Shown here piece after piece: positions 32,721 through 42,973 of a stretch of DNA of 64,000 nucleotides. A model generated the notes under the pieces. That model did no database searches and was not told the origin of the DNA. It saw only the letters and a program-made list of their open reading frames with translations. Within the stretch, counting starts at the first letter, position 1. Every line of letters starts with the position of its first letter. A program made the translations under genes and the position numbers. Source of the DNA: Thermoflexibacter ruber (GTDB lineage Bacteria > Bacteroidota > Bacteroidia > Cytophagales > Thermoflexibacteraceae); NCBI RefSeq assembly GCF_900113045.1, contig NZ_FONY01000002.1, positions 107,852 through 171,851 of the forward strand, written 5' to 3'.

Positions 32721-35700
32721 ATGAAAATGAAAAACAAAGACCGACTCTGGGTAGGTTATATTCCTATCCTTTCCTTCCTATTCTTTTTTTTAATCAGTTC
32801 ATTCTCTTATGCACAAAAAAGAGTCAGCGGAAAAGTTACTGACTCTGATGGCGGTGCGGCACTTCCTGGCGTAACTGTGTTAGTCAAAGGCACTTCTTCT
32901 GGTACTGCCACTGACGCTGACGGTAACTACTCGATTTCTGTTCCTGCGGGTAGTTCTGATGTCTTGGTATTCTCTTTTGTAGGCTACAAGACGCAAGAGG
33001 TAGCAATAGGCAATCAAAGTACAATCAACGTAAGTTTAGTAGCTGATGTAACTGCTTTGCAAGAAGTAGTGGTAACAGGGTACGGCACTGAGCAAAAGAA
33101 AGATATTATTGGTGCAGTTGCTGTAGTAAGTACTAAAGAACTTTTGGCAACTCCCGCAGGTAATATTACTCAGCAGTTGCAAGGGAGAGCGGCAGGGGTA
33201 GTAATCGGTACGAGCGGGGCACCTGGCGCAGGGGCAAAAGTGCGTATTCGCGGGTTTAACTCCTTCGGTGGCAATGACCCTCTTTATATTATAGATGGTG
33301 TACCTACCACAGCACCGAACGCCTTTAACCCACAAGACGTTGAATCCTTACAAGTATTAAAAGATGCTACTGCCGCTTCTATCTATGGGGCGCGTGCTTC
33401 TAATGGGGTAGTAATTATCACTACTAAGCAGGGCAAGGCGGGCAGACCAAAGCTAAGCTACGATACTTACTATGGTATGCAGTCTGTAAATCGCTTCCCC
33501 GAGTTACTCAACCCTACCCAATACGGTGAATTGCTTTGGACTCAGTTTAGGAATGCGGGACAAACTCCCACACATCCCATTTATGGTAGTGGTCCTACTC
33601 CTGTTATTCCAGAGTTCTTAGTAGCAGGACCAGACGTAGGAGTAAATTCCAATAATCCTAATACAAATCCTGCCCTTTACAATGTAACAGACTTCAGCCG
33701 TCCTATTCACCAAATCACAAGGGCAAACAGAGAGGGAACTGACTGGTACAAAGAAATTTTTAAAAATGCACCTATTCAAAGCCATCAGATTTCGGCAAGT
33801 GGTGGAACTGACGCAGCTACTTACTCTTTAGGCTTGAACTACTTTAATCAAAGAGGGGTAGTTATTCATACGGGGTATGAGCGTTTTACTGTTCGTGCAA
33901 ATACCATGTTCAAACCCAAAGACCGCATTCGCATAGGGGAAAATATGCAGATTTCTTACGAAGAATTGGTAGGTACACAAGCGGATAACCCTGATGCCCT
34001 TTTGACAGGGGAAGGTGGTGCGATTGCTCAAGCATATCGTATGCAATCTATTGTACCTGTGTATGATATTAACGGAAACTTTGCAGGTACTCGTGGCGCA
34101 GGTTTGGGTAATGCAAGTAGCCCTGTGGCTGACCAAGCAAGAAGCAAAGACAACAAAAACTTTGCTTATCGTATCTTTGGTAATGTGTTTGCTGAGTTAG
34201 ATATTTTAAAAGATTTGACTTTCCGTTCCTCATTTGGCTTAGACTTCACTACGCGTTATCGTCAAGCATACGGATTTAGAACCTTTGAAAGAGCAGAGAA
34301 TACGGCAAGTAACTCGTACTCAGAAAGAAATGACTGGGGAAGAAGTTGGACGTTTACTAATACTTTGACCTATAAAAAGACTTTTGCAGAAGACCACAAC
34401 GTAAAAGTAATGGTAGGGACAGAAGCAATTAAAATCAATGGTAGAGGGGTAGGCGGCTCGAGAATCAACTTTTTCGTAGATGACCCTGATTTCAGAGTGT
34501 TAGATAGAGGACAGCCCGTAGGTCAAAACAACTTTAGCTATGGTTTCAGAGAATCTCTTTACTCACTTTTTGGTAGAGCAGACTATACGTTTAAAGATAG
34601 GTACTTAATGAACATTACTGTACGTAGAGATGGCTCGTCTAAGTTCGGTCCTGAGAACCGATTTGGGGTGTTCCCTGCCATAGGCTTAGGCTGGAGAATT
34701 TCTCAGGAAGAGTTTATGAAGGACATTACTTGGATTACTGATTTGAAACTAAGAGGTGGCTGGGGACAGGTAGGTAGCCAAAATAACGTTTCTGCTGCGA
34801 ATCAATACAGTTTCTATCGTTCCACACCGGGTAACTCCTCTTATGACATCACAGGCTCAAGCACAAACGTAGTGGCTGGTTTTGACCTTGACCGCATTGG
34901 TAACTTAGCGACTAAGTGGGAAACTGGGGTAATGACCAATATAGGTATAGATGCTACTTTATTTGATGGAAAATGGGACATCAATGCCGAGTGGTACACT
35001 CGTGAGGCAAAAGGCTTATTAATAGGTCGCCAAGCACCTTTTACGGAGCCTGATGCAGCTCAGCCAGCCATCAACGTAGGTAATGTAAGAAACAGGGGTA
35101 TAGACTTGGCGATTACAAACAGAGGAAATATCACTGAAGATTTGCGTTATACAGCTACGCTTACTGTAACTCGCTACAAAAACGAAGTATTAAATATTGA
35201 CGGAAATCCAAGAACCTTCTTCACTGGTGGTGATACCCGCTTCGGTAACGTAACGCGTACACAACAAGGACTACCTGTTTCTGTATTCTGGGGGTATATC
35301 ATAGACGGCTTCTTTAATACAGAGTCAGAAGCTACTGCCGCTCCGAACCAACCTATACGCAAAAAAGTGGGTGGTTGGAAACTTAGAGATATTAACGGCG
35401 ATGGAGTAGTCAATGCAGATGACCAGACCAATATCGGTTCTCCACACCCCAAATTGCAGACAGGTTTGAATGTGGAGTTAGCATATAAGGGCTTTGATTT
35501 TTCTATGTTCTTATTCTGGAACTATGGCAATAGTATCTTTAACTATAACCGTTGGTGGATTGACTTTAACTCTTTCCAAGGCAATAGAAGTACCAGAATG
35601 TTAAACGAGTCTTGGACACCTCAGTTAGGCAATGCGGCAAAACTACCTATTTTAGACGTTTCTGACAATCAAAGTGGCAATATTCCAAGTACTTATTACA

Positions 35701-35960
35701 TAGAATCTGGCTCTTATCTCAGAATGAGAACTATGCAGTTAGGTTATACGATTCCTAAATCTTTGTTGAATAAAGTAGGCATCGCAAGTGCAAGGGCTTA
35801 TATCCAAGGGCAAAACCTCTTTACTGTTACGCCTTATTCTGGTACAGACCCTGACGTAGCTTTGCAAAACAATAACCAAGGTGACTTAGGCTTAGGGGTA
35901 GATAGAGGTTTATTCCCTAACTCACGTCAGTTATTGATAGGTATTAACATTGGTTTCTAA
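32721..35960 (+). CDS. susC: SusC/RagA TonB-linked outer-membrane receptor (copy 1)
   Basis: A 1079-residue receptor. Signal peptide to about residue 31 (FSYAQ), carboxypeptidase-D-like N-terminal domain (KRVSGKVTDSDGGAALPGVT), plug with EVVVTGYGTEQKKDIIGAVA and the SusC box LYIIDGVPTTAP followed by VLKDATAASIYGARASNGVV, then a beta-barrel ending LLIGINIGF. It imports large nutrients, usually glycans or peptides, together with SusD. The first 40 residues are nearly identical to those of the paralogue at 39607, also in DNA. Substrate not determinable. Confidence 0.97.
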   Translation: MKMKNKDRLWVGYIPILSFLFFFLISSFSYAQKRVSGKVTDSDGGAALPGVTVLVKGTSSGTATDADGNYSISVPAGSSDVLVFSFVGYKTQEVAIGNQSTINVSLVADVTALQEVVVTGYGTEQKKDIIGAVAVVSTKELLATPAGNITQQLQGRAAGVVIGTSGAPGAGAKVRIRGFNSFGGNDPLYIIDGVPTTAPNAFNPQDVESLQVLKDATAASIYGARASNGVVIITTKQGKAGRPKLSYDTYYGMQSVNRFPELLNPTQYGELLWTQFRNAGQTPTHPIYGSGPTPVIPEFLVAGPDVGVNSNNPNTNPALYNVTDFSRPIHQITRANREGTDWYKEIFKNAPIQSHQISASGGTDAATYSLGLNYFNQRGVVIHTGYERFTVRANTMFKPKDRIRIGENMQISYEELVGTQADNPDALLTGEGGAIAQAYRMQSIVPVYDINGNFAGTRGAGLGNASSPVADQARSKDNKNFAYRIFGNVFAELDILKDLTFRSSFGLDFTTRYRQAYGFRTFERAENTASNSYSERNDWGRSWTFTNTLTYKKTFAEDHNVKVMVGTEAIKINGRGVGGSRINFFVDDPDFRVLDRGQPVGQNNFSYGFRESLYSLFGRADYTFKDRYLMNITVRRDGSSKFGPENRFGVFPAIGLGWRISQEEFMKDITWITDLKLRGGWGQVGSQNNVSAANQYSFYRSTPGNSSYDITGSSTNVVAGFDLDRIGNLATKWETGVMTNIGIDATLFDGKWDINAEWYTREAKGLLIGRQAPFTEPDAAQPAINVGNVRNRGIDLAITNRGNITEDLRYTATLTVTRYKNEVLNIDGNPRTFFTGGDTRFGNVTRTQQGLPVSVFWGYIIDGFFNTESEATAAPNQPIRKKVGGWKLRDINGDGVVNADDQTNIGSPHPKLQTGLNVELAYKGFDFSMFLFWNYGNSIFNYNRWWIDFNSFQGNRSTRMLNESWTPQLGNAAKLPILDVSDNQSGNIPSTYYIESGSYLRMRTMQLGYTIPKSLLNKVGIASARAYIQGQNLFTVTPYSGTDPDVALQNNNQGDLGLGVDRGLFPNSRQLLIGINIGF

Positions 35961-36024
35961 AAATTTTTAAAACCTTTTTTTTCATCATTCTGTTAAAAAG
36001 TAATCCATTAAAAATCATAGTGAT

Positions 36025-37746
36025 ATGAAAAATATAAAAGTCAAACTTATTTTTACGTTTGCTCTTCTTTTGGGAGTAACGTATGCTTGTAAGGATAGTT
36101 TCCTTGACCAGCCTCCCATTGGTACATTCAGTGCCAATGTATTGCAAAACAAAGCAGGGGCTGAGGGTATGTTGATTGGTGCTTATTCTATGTTGGATGG
36201 GATAGGTGGACCCGGCGGTTGGCAGTCTGCGGGTAGCAATTGGGTGTATGGCAGTATTTGTGGGAATGATGCTTATAAGGGAACTGATGCTGGGGACCAA
36301 GTAGATATTAACTCCATTGAGAGGTTTGAGCCTCTGCCAAATAATGGATACTTTATTACTGTTTGGAGGCATTTGTATGATGCTATTGGTCGTGCTAACG
36401 ATGCAATTCGTTTTGCAAACGAAGCCAAAGATATGTCCCAAGCAGATAAAACTCGCCTAATAGCAGAAGCACGCTTCCTCAGAGGGCATTATCATTTTGA
36501 ACTGAGAAAAATCTTCAATAGGGCTCCTTTTATAGACGAAACGGTTACAGATTATCTTTTGCCAAATGATAAGGAGATATTCCCTAATATAGAAGCTGAC
36601 TTCAAATTTGCTTTTGATAATTTACCTGAAACCTTAGCTGATGCAGGTAGAGCAAACAAGTGGGCAGCAGGTGCATTCTTAGGAAAAACATATATGTTCC
36701 AAAAGAAATATACAGAAGCAAAACAAATCTTTGACCAAGTAATTGCCAATGGTAGGACTACCCGAGGAGCCAAATACGCCTTGAATGCATCTTTCCACGA
36801 TAACTTCCGAGCCGCTACCAAAAATAGTGCTGAATCCGTTTTTGCTGTTCAGTATTCTGTTAATGACGGAGCAAATGGGAACAACGGAGATGCAGGTGGT
36901 GTATTGAACTATCCTTATAATAACGGACCTGGTGGTTGCTGTGGTTTCTTCCAACCTACTCAAAACTTGGTCAATGCTTACCAAGTAGATGCTAATGGCT
37001 TGCCTTTATTAGAAACATTTAATAATGCAGATGTAAAAAATGACCAAGGCATTGCCTCCAATCAACCTTTTGAACCGCATACAGGTCCTCTTGACCCTCG
37101 CTTGGATTGGACAGTAGGTCGCAGAGGTATTCCTTACTTAGATTGGGGACCTCACGGAGGACAGAACTGGATTCGCGACCAAGCATACGGCGGTCCTTAC
37201 AGCCCTAAGAAAAATGTTTACTACAAAGCAGAAGAAGGCAGACTAAGCGATGCAACAGGCTGGACAAGAGGTTACAGTGCTAATAACTATACTATCATGC
37301 GCTATGCAGACGTACTGTTAATGGCGGCAGAAGCAGAAGCAGAGGTGGGCAGCTTGGCAAGAGCTTTAGATTATGTAAATCAAGTAAGGAGGAGAGCCGC
37401 TAACCCAGCGGGTTTTGTTAAGAATCCTGATGGTTCAAATGCCGCTAACTACAGAATAGGAGAGTATAGTTCCTTCCCAAGTAAGGAGTTTGCTATCAGA
37501 GCCATTCGCTTTGAGAGAAGGCTGGAGTTGGCTATGGAAGGACATCGCTTCTTTGACTTAGTACGCTGGGGAATTGCTGCAGAGAATATCAATGAGTACT
37601 TCAGAGTAGAGCAAACAAAACGTCAGTATTTACGAGGTGCGAGGTTCACCGCAGGAAAGAATGAGTACTTCCCTATTCCTGAGCAGGCGATAGTTCGTAG
37701 TTTGAAGGATGGTCAGCCTACTTTAAAGCAAAATCCAGGATACTAA
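36025..37746 (+). CDS. susD: SusD/RagB lipoprotein (copy 1)
   Basis: A 573-residue surface lipoprotein lid for SusC. The lipid-anchored Cys is in LLGVTYACKDSF. SusD hallmarks are LIAEARFLRGHYHFELRKIF, the TPR-like helices, RYADVLLMAAEAEAEVGSLA, RRLELAMEGHRFFDLVRWG and the closing NEYFPIPEQ with LKQNPGY. It starts 64 bases after susC and ends in a strong terminator. It shares a GPGGCCGF segment with its paralogue at 42974. Confidence 0.96.
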   Translation: MKNIKVKLIFTFALLLGVTYACKDSFLDQPPIGTFSANVLQNKAGAEGMLIGAYSMLDGIGGPGGWQSAGSNWVYGSICGNDAYKGTDAGDQVDINSIERFEPLPNNGYFITVWRHLYDAIGRANDAIRFANEAKDMSQADKTRLIAEARFLRGHYHFELRKIFNRAPFIDETVTDYLLPNDKEIFPNIEADFKFAFDNLPETLADAGRANKWAAGAFLGKTYMFQKKYTEAKQIFDQVIANGRTTRGAKYALNASFHDNFRAATKNSAESVFAVQYSVNDGANGNNGDAGGVLNYPYNNGPGGCCGFFQPTQNLVNAYQVDANGLPLLETFNNADVKNDQGIASNQPFEPHTGPLDPRLDWTVGRRGIPYLDWGPHGGQNWIRDQAYGGPYSPKKNVYYKAEEGRLSDATGWTRGYSANNYTIMRYADVLLMAAEAEAEVGSLARALDYVNQVRRRAANPAGFVKNPDGSNAANYRIGEYSSFPSKEFAIRAIRFERRLELAMEGHRFFDLVRWGIAAENINEYFRVEQTKRQYLRGARFTAGKNEYFPIPEQAIVRSLKDGQPTLKQNPGY

Positions 37747-37788
37747 GGATTGCTTTGTTTAAAGTTTTTTGTTAATAGTTAATCTAAC

Positions 37789-37835
37789 AAAGTAAAGCGT
37801 TGGTAAGATCTTCATTCTTATCAACGCTTTACTTT
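37789..37835. terminator. Terminator of SusCD pair 1
   Basis: Arms 37789-37807 and 37817-37835 form a 19-bp stem with one G-U pair and a 9-base loop, flanked by A and T runs. It separates the SusCD pair from the next gene. Confidence 0.85.
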
Positions 37836-37889
37836 TAAAAGAAATAAGAATAAAAATCGCATTTATTAGGATTCTATGGGTTGAAAAAA

Positions 37890-37901
37890 CAAAACGTTTT
37901 G
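37890..37901. promoter_or_regulatory. CAAAACGTTTTG palindrome
   Basis: A perfect 12-base palindrome with a central CG, 69 bases before the VCBS/haem lipoprotein start. Central-CG palindromes of the AAACGTTT kind are typical of LacI-family operators. No LacI gene is in the window. Confidence 0.35.
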
Positions 37902-37969
37902 ATAAATGAGAATATACGCTTAACTTCATGTAATTACTGAATTTTGTCTTTCAATCTAATTGAATAAAT

Positions 37970-39487
37970 ATGCAGAAAACTCTACTTCCTTTTTTGTCCA
38001 AGCTAATTGGATTCATAACTTTAGCCTTTTGTTTATCTAATTGTCAGTCAGAAGGTAGTTCTAAGACAGCAGACTTCACAGGAGAACAACTTGCTCAGAA
38101 ATATTGTGCATCTTGTCATGCTTTTGTATCGCCTGAACTATTGCCCAAGAATACTTGGTTAATGGGTGTGCTTCCTGAAATGAGAGCAAGGCTGCTTACA
38201 TACTATAATTTTGAAGATGATTATTTAAACTATTCTAAAAACTTACATAAACCACTAATTACTTCTCAGGATTGGCAAAAAATAGTAAATTATTTCGCTA
38301 ACTCTGCACCTGATTCCTTAACTTCTTTTGCAAGCGCACCCGTAAAAACAGGCTTAGAATACTTTATACCATACTTTATTAATGAGGGTAGTGATGTCCC
38401 TCCTCATATTACTATGCTCAAGGTAAATTCTTTGAAAAAAAGCATCTATATATGCGAAGGAGATAAAAACCAATTACTTATTTTTGATAGGTATGGTAAA
38501 AAATATGATAGTTTGCTGGTAGATTCGCCCATTACCGACCTTGTTTTTGAAGGAGATGAACTCTATTTACTTACTATTGGAAAGATGAAGCCCAACGACG
38601 ATTCTTTGGGTAAATTGCTTAGGTGGAGAAAAGGTGAAGTTCCGCAAGAGGTGATGAATCACTTGAATCGCCTTGTTTTTATGCAGTTAGCAGACCTCAA
38701 CCAAGACGGAAAAAAAGATATGCTTATTGCAGAATACGGACACGAAAAAGGTAGCTTGGCTTGGTTTGAAATAGGGAAAGAAAAACCACATAAACATGTT
38801 TTGAATACTTATTCAGGAAATTTAAAGTCTTATTTGAAAGATATGAATGGGGACGGGTGGGTAGATATTGTATCCTTAGTTGCTCAGATGAATGAGGGCA
38901 TTTTTACTTATTACAATCAAGGCGATGGGAAGTTTAGGGAAAAAAATATATTGACATTTTTACCCGTTTTTGGTGTTACTGATTTTGAGTTGATAGATTG
39001 GGATAATGATGGTGATTGGGATATTTTACTGACCAGTGGAGATAATGCGGACTATTCTGTTACGTTAAAAAATTATCATGGATTTCGTATTTACCTCAAT
39101 GATGGGAAAAATAACTTTATAGAAAAATATTTTTACCCACTCAATGGAGCATTTAAGGTAAGAGCAAGAGATTACGACCAAGATGGTGATATAGATATTG
39201 CCCTGATTTCCTTTTTTCCAGACTATGCAAACCTTACCAATGAAAGCTTTGTGTATTTAAAAAATAAAAACTCTTCTAATTTTAGCTTTGAGGCAGGTAC
39301 TTTCAAGGAAGCAATACAAGGGCATTGGATGGTTATGGAAACAGAAGATATAGATGATGACGGAGATTTAGATATAGTACTTGGCTCGTTTACCTCAGCT
39401 CCCGTAGCCCCTCCACCTCATTGGACTAATCTTTGGAAAAGTAAAAGGTACTCCTTTTTACTTTTAGAAAATCAATATATAAAATGA
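37970..39487 (+). CDS. Lipoprotein with c-type haem motif and VCBS/FG-GAP repeats
   Basis: A 505-residue exported protein. The leader ends LAFCLSNCQS, so a lipid anchor at Cys25 is likely. CASCH (residues 46-50) is a single haem c site in a short cytochrome-like segment with LPEMRAR behind it. The rest is a beta-propeller of FG-GAP/VCBS repeats, with calcium-loop motifs DLNQDGKKD, DMNGDGWVD, DWDNDGDWD, DYDQDGDID and DIDDDGDLD. It lies between two SusCD pairs in the same direction, with a terminator before it, so it is a separate unit, perhaps a surface redox or binding protein related to SusCD substrates. No function is established. Confidence 0.85.
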   Translation: MQKTLLPFLSKLIGFITLAFCLSNCQSEGSSKTADFTGEQLAQKYCASCHAFVSPELLPKNTWLMGVLPEMRARLLTYYNFEDDYLNYSKNLHKPLITSQDWQKIVNYFANSAPDSLTSFASAPVKTGLEYFIPYFINEGSDVPPHITMLKVNSLKKSIYICEGDKNQLLIFDRYGKKYDSLLVDSPITDLVFEGDELYLLTIGKMKPNDDSLGKLLRWRKGEVPQEVMNHLNRLVFMQLADLNQDGKKDMLIAEYGHEKGSLAWFEIGKEKPHKHVLNTYSGNLKSYLKDMNGDGWVDIVSLVAQMNEGIFTYYNQGDGKFREKNILTFLPVFGVTDFELIDWDNDGDWDILLTSGDNADYSVTLKNYHGFRIYLNDGKNNFIEKYFYPLNGAFKVRARDYDQDGDIDIALISFFPDYANLTNESFVYLKNKNSSNFSFEAGTFKEAIQGHWMVMETEDIDDDGDLDIVLGSFTSAPVAPPPHWTNLWKSKRYSFLLLENQYIK

Positions 39488-39606
39488 GAAATGTTAATTT
39501 CAACTTAAAAAAACTACATTTTTCTTGCATAATTAACAATTATTATATCTAATTTTATACTGTATTTCACAGTTATAGTTAAGTTTTTTTAACAAACAAA
39601 ATTGGT

Positions 39607-42600
39607 ATGAAAATGAAAAACAAAGACCGACTCTGGGTAGGTTCTATCCCTATCCTTTCTATTCTATTCCTATTATTTATCAGCTCATTTACGTATGCCC
39701 AGAAAAGGGTCAGTGGAAAAGTTACTGACGCTGAGGGCGGCGCTCCTTTGCCAGGAGTTACCGTCTTGGTAAAAGGCACTCAGTCAGGGACAGCCACTGA
39801 CTCAGATGGGAACTACTCCATTGCTGTTCCTGCGGGTAGTTCTGATGTCTTGGTATTTTCTTTTGTAGGTTTCGTTACGCAAGAAGTAGCCGTAGGCAAT
39901 CAAGCAGTTATCAATATAAGCATGCAAGCAGATGTAAAGGCATTACAAGAAGTCATTGTAACAGGGTACTCTACTCAACAAAAGAAAGAAATTACAGGAG
40001 CGATTGCTACTGTTTCTACCAAAGAATTGCTCTCTGTGCCGGCACCTAACTTTGCTCAACAGCTACAAGGCAAGGCAGCGGGGGTTACTATTGGGAATGA
40101 TAACTCCCCCGGTGGAAGTACCATGGTGCGTATTCGTGGTTTTGGTACTATCAATGACAACTCCCCTCTCTATGTAATTGACGGCGTACCTTTCAAATCA
40201 GACAACGGACAAGGTCTGAACAACATCAATCAAAATGATATAGAGTCTATTTCCATTTTGAAAGATGCTTCCGTAGCGTCTATTTACGGGGCGAGGGCTG
40301 GTAATGGGGTAATCATTATCACTACCAAAAAAGGGAAATCAGGTGCGCCCAAAGTAAGTTTTGACGCTTATACGGGCATACAAACTCCACGCAAGTATAT
40401 TGACTTGATGAATGTAAACCAACTGGCAGAGTTAGAGTGGTTGCGCCAACGCAATACAGGGCTTCCTGCGGGACAGACTAATCCATCTTCTGCTCAGTAC
40501 GGCAGTGGTCCGAATCCTGTACTTCCTGACTATATTTTCCCTGCTGGGGCAAGAGAAGGCGACCCAAGAGTAAACCCAGCTAACTACTCTAATGACATTG
40601 ACGACCCAGAGTTTGGAAGAACTAAATTCTTAATTACCAGAGCCAACAAACAAGGGACTGATTGGTGGAGAGAAATAGCAAAACCTGCTATCTGGCAAAA
40701 CTATAACTTGACTGCGTCTGGAGGTACGGACAAGGCAAGGTATATGTTCTCAGGGAATTACTTAGAGCAAAATGGTATCATTATCCATACAGGCTTTAAG
40801 AGATATACTATCAGGGCAAATACAGAGTTCAGTATTAGAAACAGAGCGCGTATAGGGCAAAACTTGCAAATAGGCTATACAGAACGAGTAGAAATGCCTG
40901 CGGGAAATCAAAGCGAGGGAAATCCTGTTTCAGGGGTATATAGGGCGCAACCTATCGTTCCTGTATATGACATCGCTGGGAACTTTGCAGGGCATAAAGG
41001 TACAAACTTAGGAAATGCACAAAACCCTGTTGCCCAATTAGTTCGCAATAAGGACAATAAATACCGTAATATGAGAATTTTTGGTAATGTTTTCGCTGAG
41101 GTGGATATTGCTAAGAATTTAGTTGCGAAGACAAGTTTTGGCTTAGACTATAATTTAGGGCATGGCAGTTTTTACAGTATCCGCAATATAGAAGCCGCAG
41201 AACCAAGTGCTTCCAACCGCTTAGACGTAAATACTTATTGGAACTCTAACTGGACTTGGACAAATACTTTGACCTATAATCGTACTTTCAACGAAGTGCA
41301 TAAAGTAAATGCCTACATAGGCACAGAGGCTATCCGAAACACTTTCAGAGACTTTGGTACAGGACGTAACAACTTCTTTACCGATGACATCAATTATCGT
41401 TTCATCAATGCAGGGGCTGGCTTACCTAACTCCTTTGGTGGTGGTGGTGAATGGGCATTGTTTTCTATTTTTGGTAAAGCTGAATATGGATTTAAGGAAA
41501 AATATTTGTTTTCTGCTACTATTCGTAGAGATGGTTCTTCTCGCTTTGGTCAAGCCAATAGATATGGTGTTTTTCCTGCCTTCAGCGCGGGCTGGGTACT
41601 CTCTGATGAGGAATTCCTGAAAGATAATGGAATTATTAATTTTGCCAAAATCAGAGCAGGTTGGGGACAGTCAGGAAACCATGACGGATTTGGAGATTAT
41701 CCTGCTTACTCTACGCTTGGTAGTAGCATTAGCGAAACTTTTTATGATATTAGGGGTACAAGCACCTCAGCAGTATTGGGTTTCGCGCCACAAAGTACAG
41801 GAAATCCAAATATTAAATGGGAAGCAACAGCTACTACCAACGTGGGGTTAGATGTAACCTTGCTGAAGAACTTAGAGCTGAACATAGATGTCTATAACAG
41901 AAAGACTACCGACTTGCTCTACAATATTCAACAACCTGCTACTGCGGGAAATAACATAGGCGCACCTGTATCTATTGTTACAAACATTGGCTCTATGCAG
42001 ACCAGAGGTTTGGACTTTGCTCTTACCTACAATGGTAATGCGATGAACAATGAATTCCAGTATAGTATTAATGCAAATGTTTCTTTATATAGAAACAAGC
42101 TACTTAATATCTCTGGTATTGATAATGACTTCATTGCCGACGGAGGTAGTAGGATAGGCAACCTTACTCGCAGCATTGTGGGGCGACCTTTGAGTATGTT
42201 CTGGGGGTACTTCCAAGATGGTATATTCCGTAGCCAAGCCGAAGTAGAAGCAGCAAATGCTTTAGACGGCAATCGTAATACACCTTACCAAGATGCTATC
42301 CGTCCTGGTCGTTTTCGCTTCCGCGATATTAATGGAGATGGCGTAGTCAATGCAGATGATAATACAGTAATAGGCAATCCTCACCCTAAGTTTACCTATG
42401 GTTTTAACCTCAATGCCTCTTACAAAGGTTTTGATTTGACTGTATTCTTGCAAGGTGTGCAGGGAAATGATATTTTCAACTTCTTCAAATATCAAACTGA
42501 CTTCAACGTATTCCAAGGAAACAGAAGTACTAGACTGTTAGACACTTGGACAGAGCAAAATCCTAATGCCTCTATGCCAAGATGGGATAGCGATAATGGT

Positions 42601-42894
42601 AGTGCTGATGCTGTACCATCGTCTTATTATGTAGAAAAGGGGTCTTATCTAAGAGCAAGAAATATACAAATAGGTTATAATTTACCTTCTGCGAGTTTGA
42701 GCAAAGTAGGCATAGAGCGCTTGCGTGTGTATTTGCAAGCACAAAACCTGTTTACTATTACCAAGTATAGTGGCTTAGACCCCGAGATTACCTTAGCTAA
42801 CTTTGGTACAGGGGGCGACCGTACTATTGGGGTGGATTATGGAGCGTATCCTGCACCTAAAACCTTCTTAGTAGGTTTGAGTATTGGTTTCTAA
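39607..42894 (+). CDS. susC: SusC/RagA TonB-linked outer-membrane receptor (copy 2)
   Basis: A 1095-residue paralogue of the protein at 32721. Same signal peptide and carboxypeptidase-like domain (QKRVSGKVTDAEGGAPLPGV), plug motifs EVIVTGYSTQQKKEITGAIA and LYVIDGVPFKSD, and terminal strand FLVGLSIGF. The opening 130 bases and the 20-base leader upstream are almost the same as in copy 1, while the barrel has diverged in loops, as expected after duplication and change of ligand. It is followed directly by its susD. Confidence 0.97.
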   Translation: MKMKNKDRLWVGSIPILSILFLLFISSFTYAQKRVSGKVTDAEGGAPLPGVTVLVKGTQSGTATDSDGNYSIAVPAGSSDVLVFSFVGFVTQEVAVGNQAVINISMQADVKALQEVIVTGYSTQQKKEITGAIATVSTKELLSVPAPNFAQQLQGKAAGVTIGNDNSPGGSTMVRIRGFGTINDNSPLYVIDGVPFKSDNGQGLNNINQNDIESISILKDASVASIYGARAGNGVIIITTKKGKSGAPKVSFDAYTGIQTPRKYIDLMNVNQLAELEWLRQRNTGLPAGQTNPSSAQYGSGPNPVLPDYIFPAGAREGDPRVNPANYSNDIDDPEFGRTKFLITRANKQGTDWWREIAKPAIWQNYNLTASGGTDKARYMFSGNYLEQNGIIIHTGFKRYTIRANTEFSIRNRARIGQNLQIGYTERVEMPAGNQSEGNPVSGVYRAQPIVPVYDIAGNFAGHKGTNLGNAQNPVAQLVRNKDNKYRNMRIFGNVFAEVDIAKNLVAKTSFGLDYNLGHGSFYSIRNIEAAEPSASNRLDVNTYWNSNWTWTNTLTYNRTFNEVHKVNAYIGTEAIRNTFRDFGTGRNNFFTDDINYRFINAGAGLPNSFGGGGEWALFSIFGKAEYGFKEKYLFSATIRRDGSSRFGQANRYGVFPAFSAGWVLSDEEFLKDNGIINFAKIRAGWGQSGNHDGFGDYPAYSTLGSSISETFYDIRGTSTSAVLGFAPQSTGNPNIKWEATATTNVGLDVTLLKNLELNIDVYNRKTTDLLYNIQQPATAGNNIGAPVSIVTNIGSMQTRGLDFALTYNGNAMNNEFQYSINANVSLYRNKLLNISGIDNDFIADGGSRIGNLTRSIVGRPLSMFWGYFQDGIFRSQAEVEAANALDGNRNTPYQDAIRPGRFRFRDINGDGVVNADDNTVIGNPHPKFTYGFNLNASYKGFDLTVFLQGVQGNDIFNFFKYQTDFNVFQGNRSTRLLDTWTEQNPNASMPRWDSDNGSADAVPSSYYVEKGSYLRARNIQIGYNLPSASLSKVGIERLRVYLQAQNLFTITKYSGLDPEITLANFGTGGDRTIGVDYGAYPAPKTFLVGLSIGF

Positions 42895-42973
42895 TTAGTA
42901 AACTTTTTCAAGTTTTTTTAAACAAAAATGTTACTCATCATATTTTAAATAAAGGTCTAATTTTCTGATAAAT

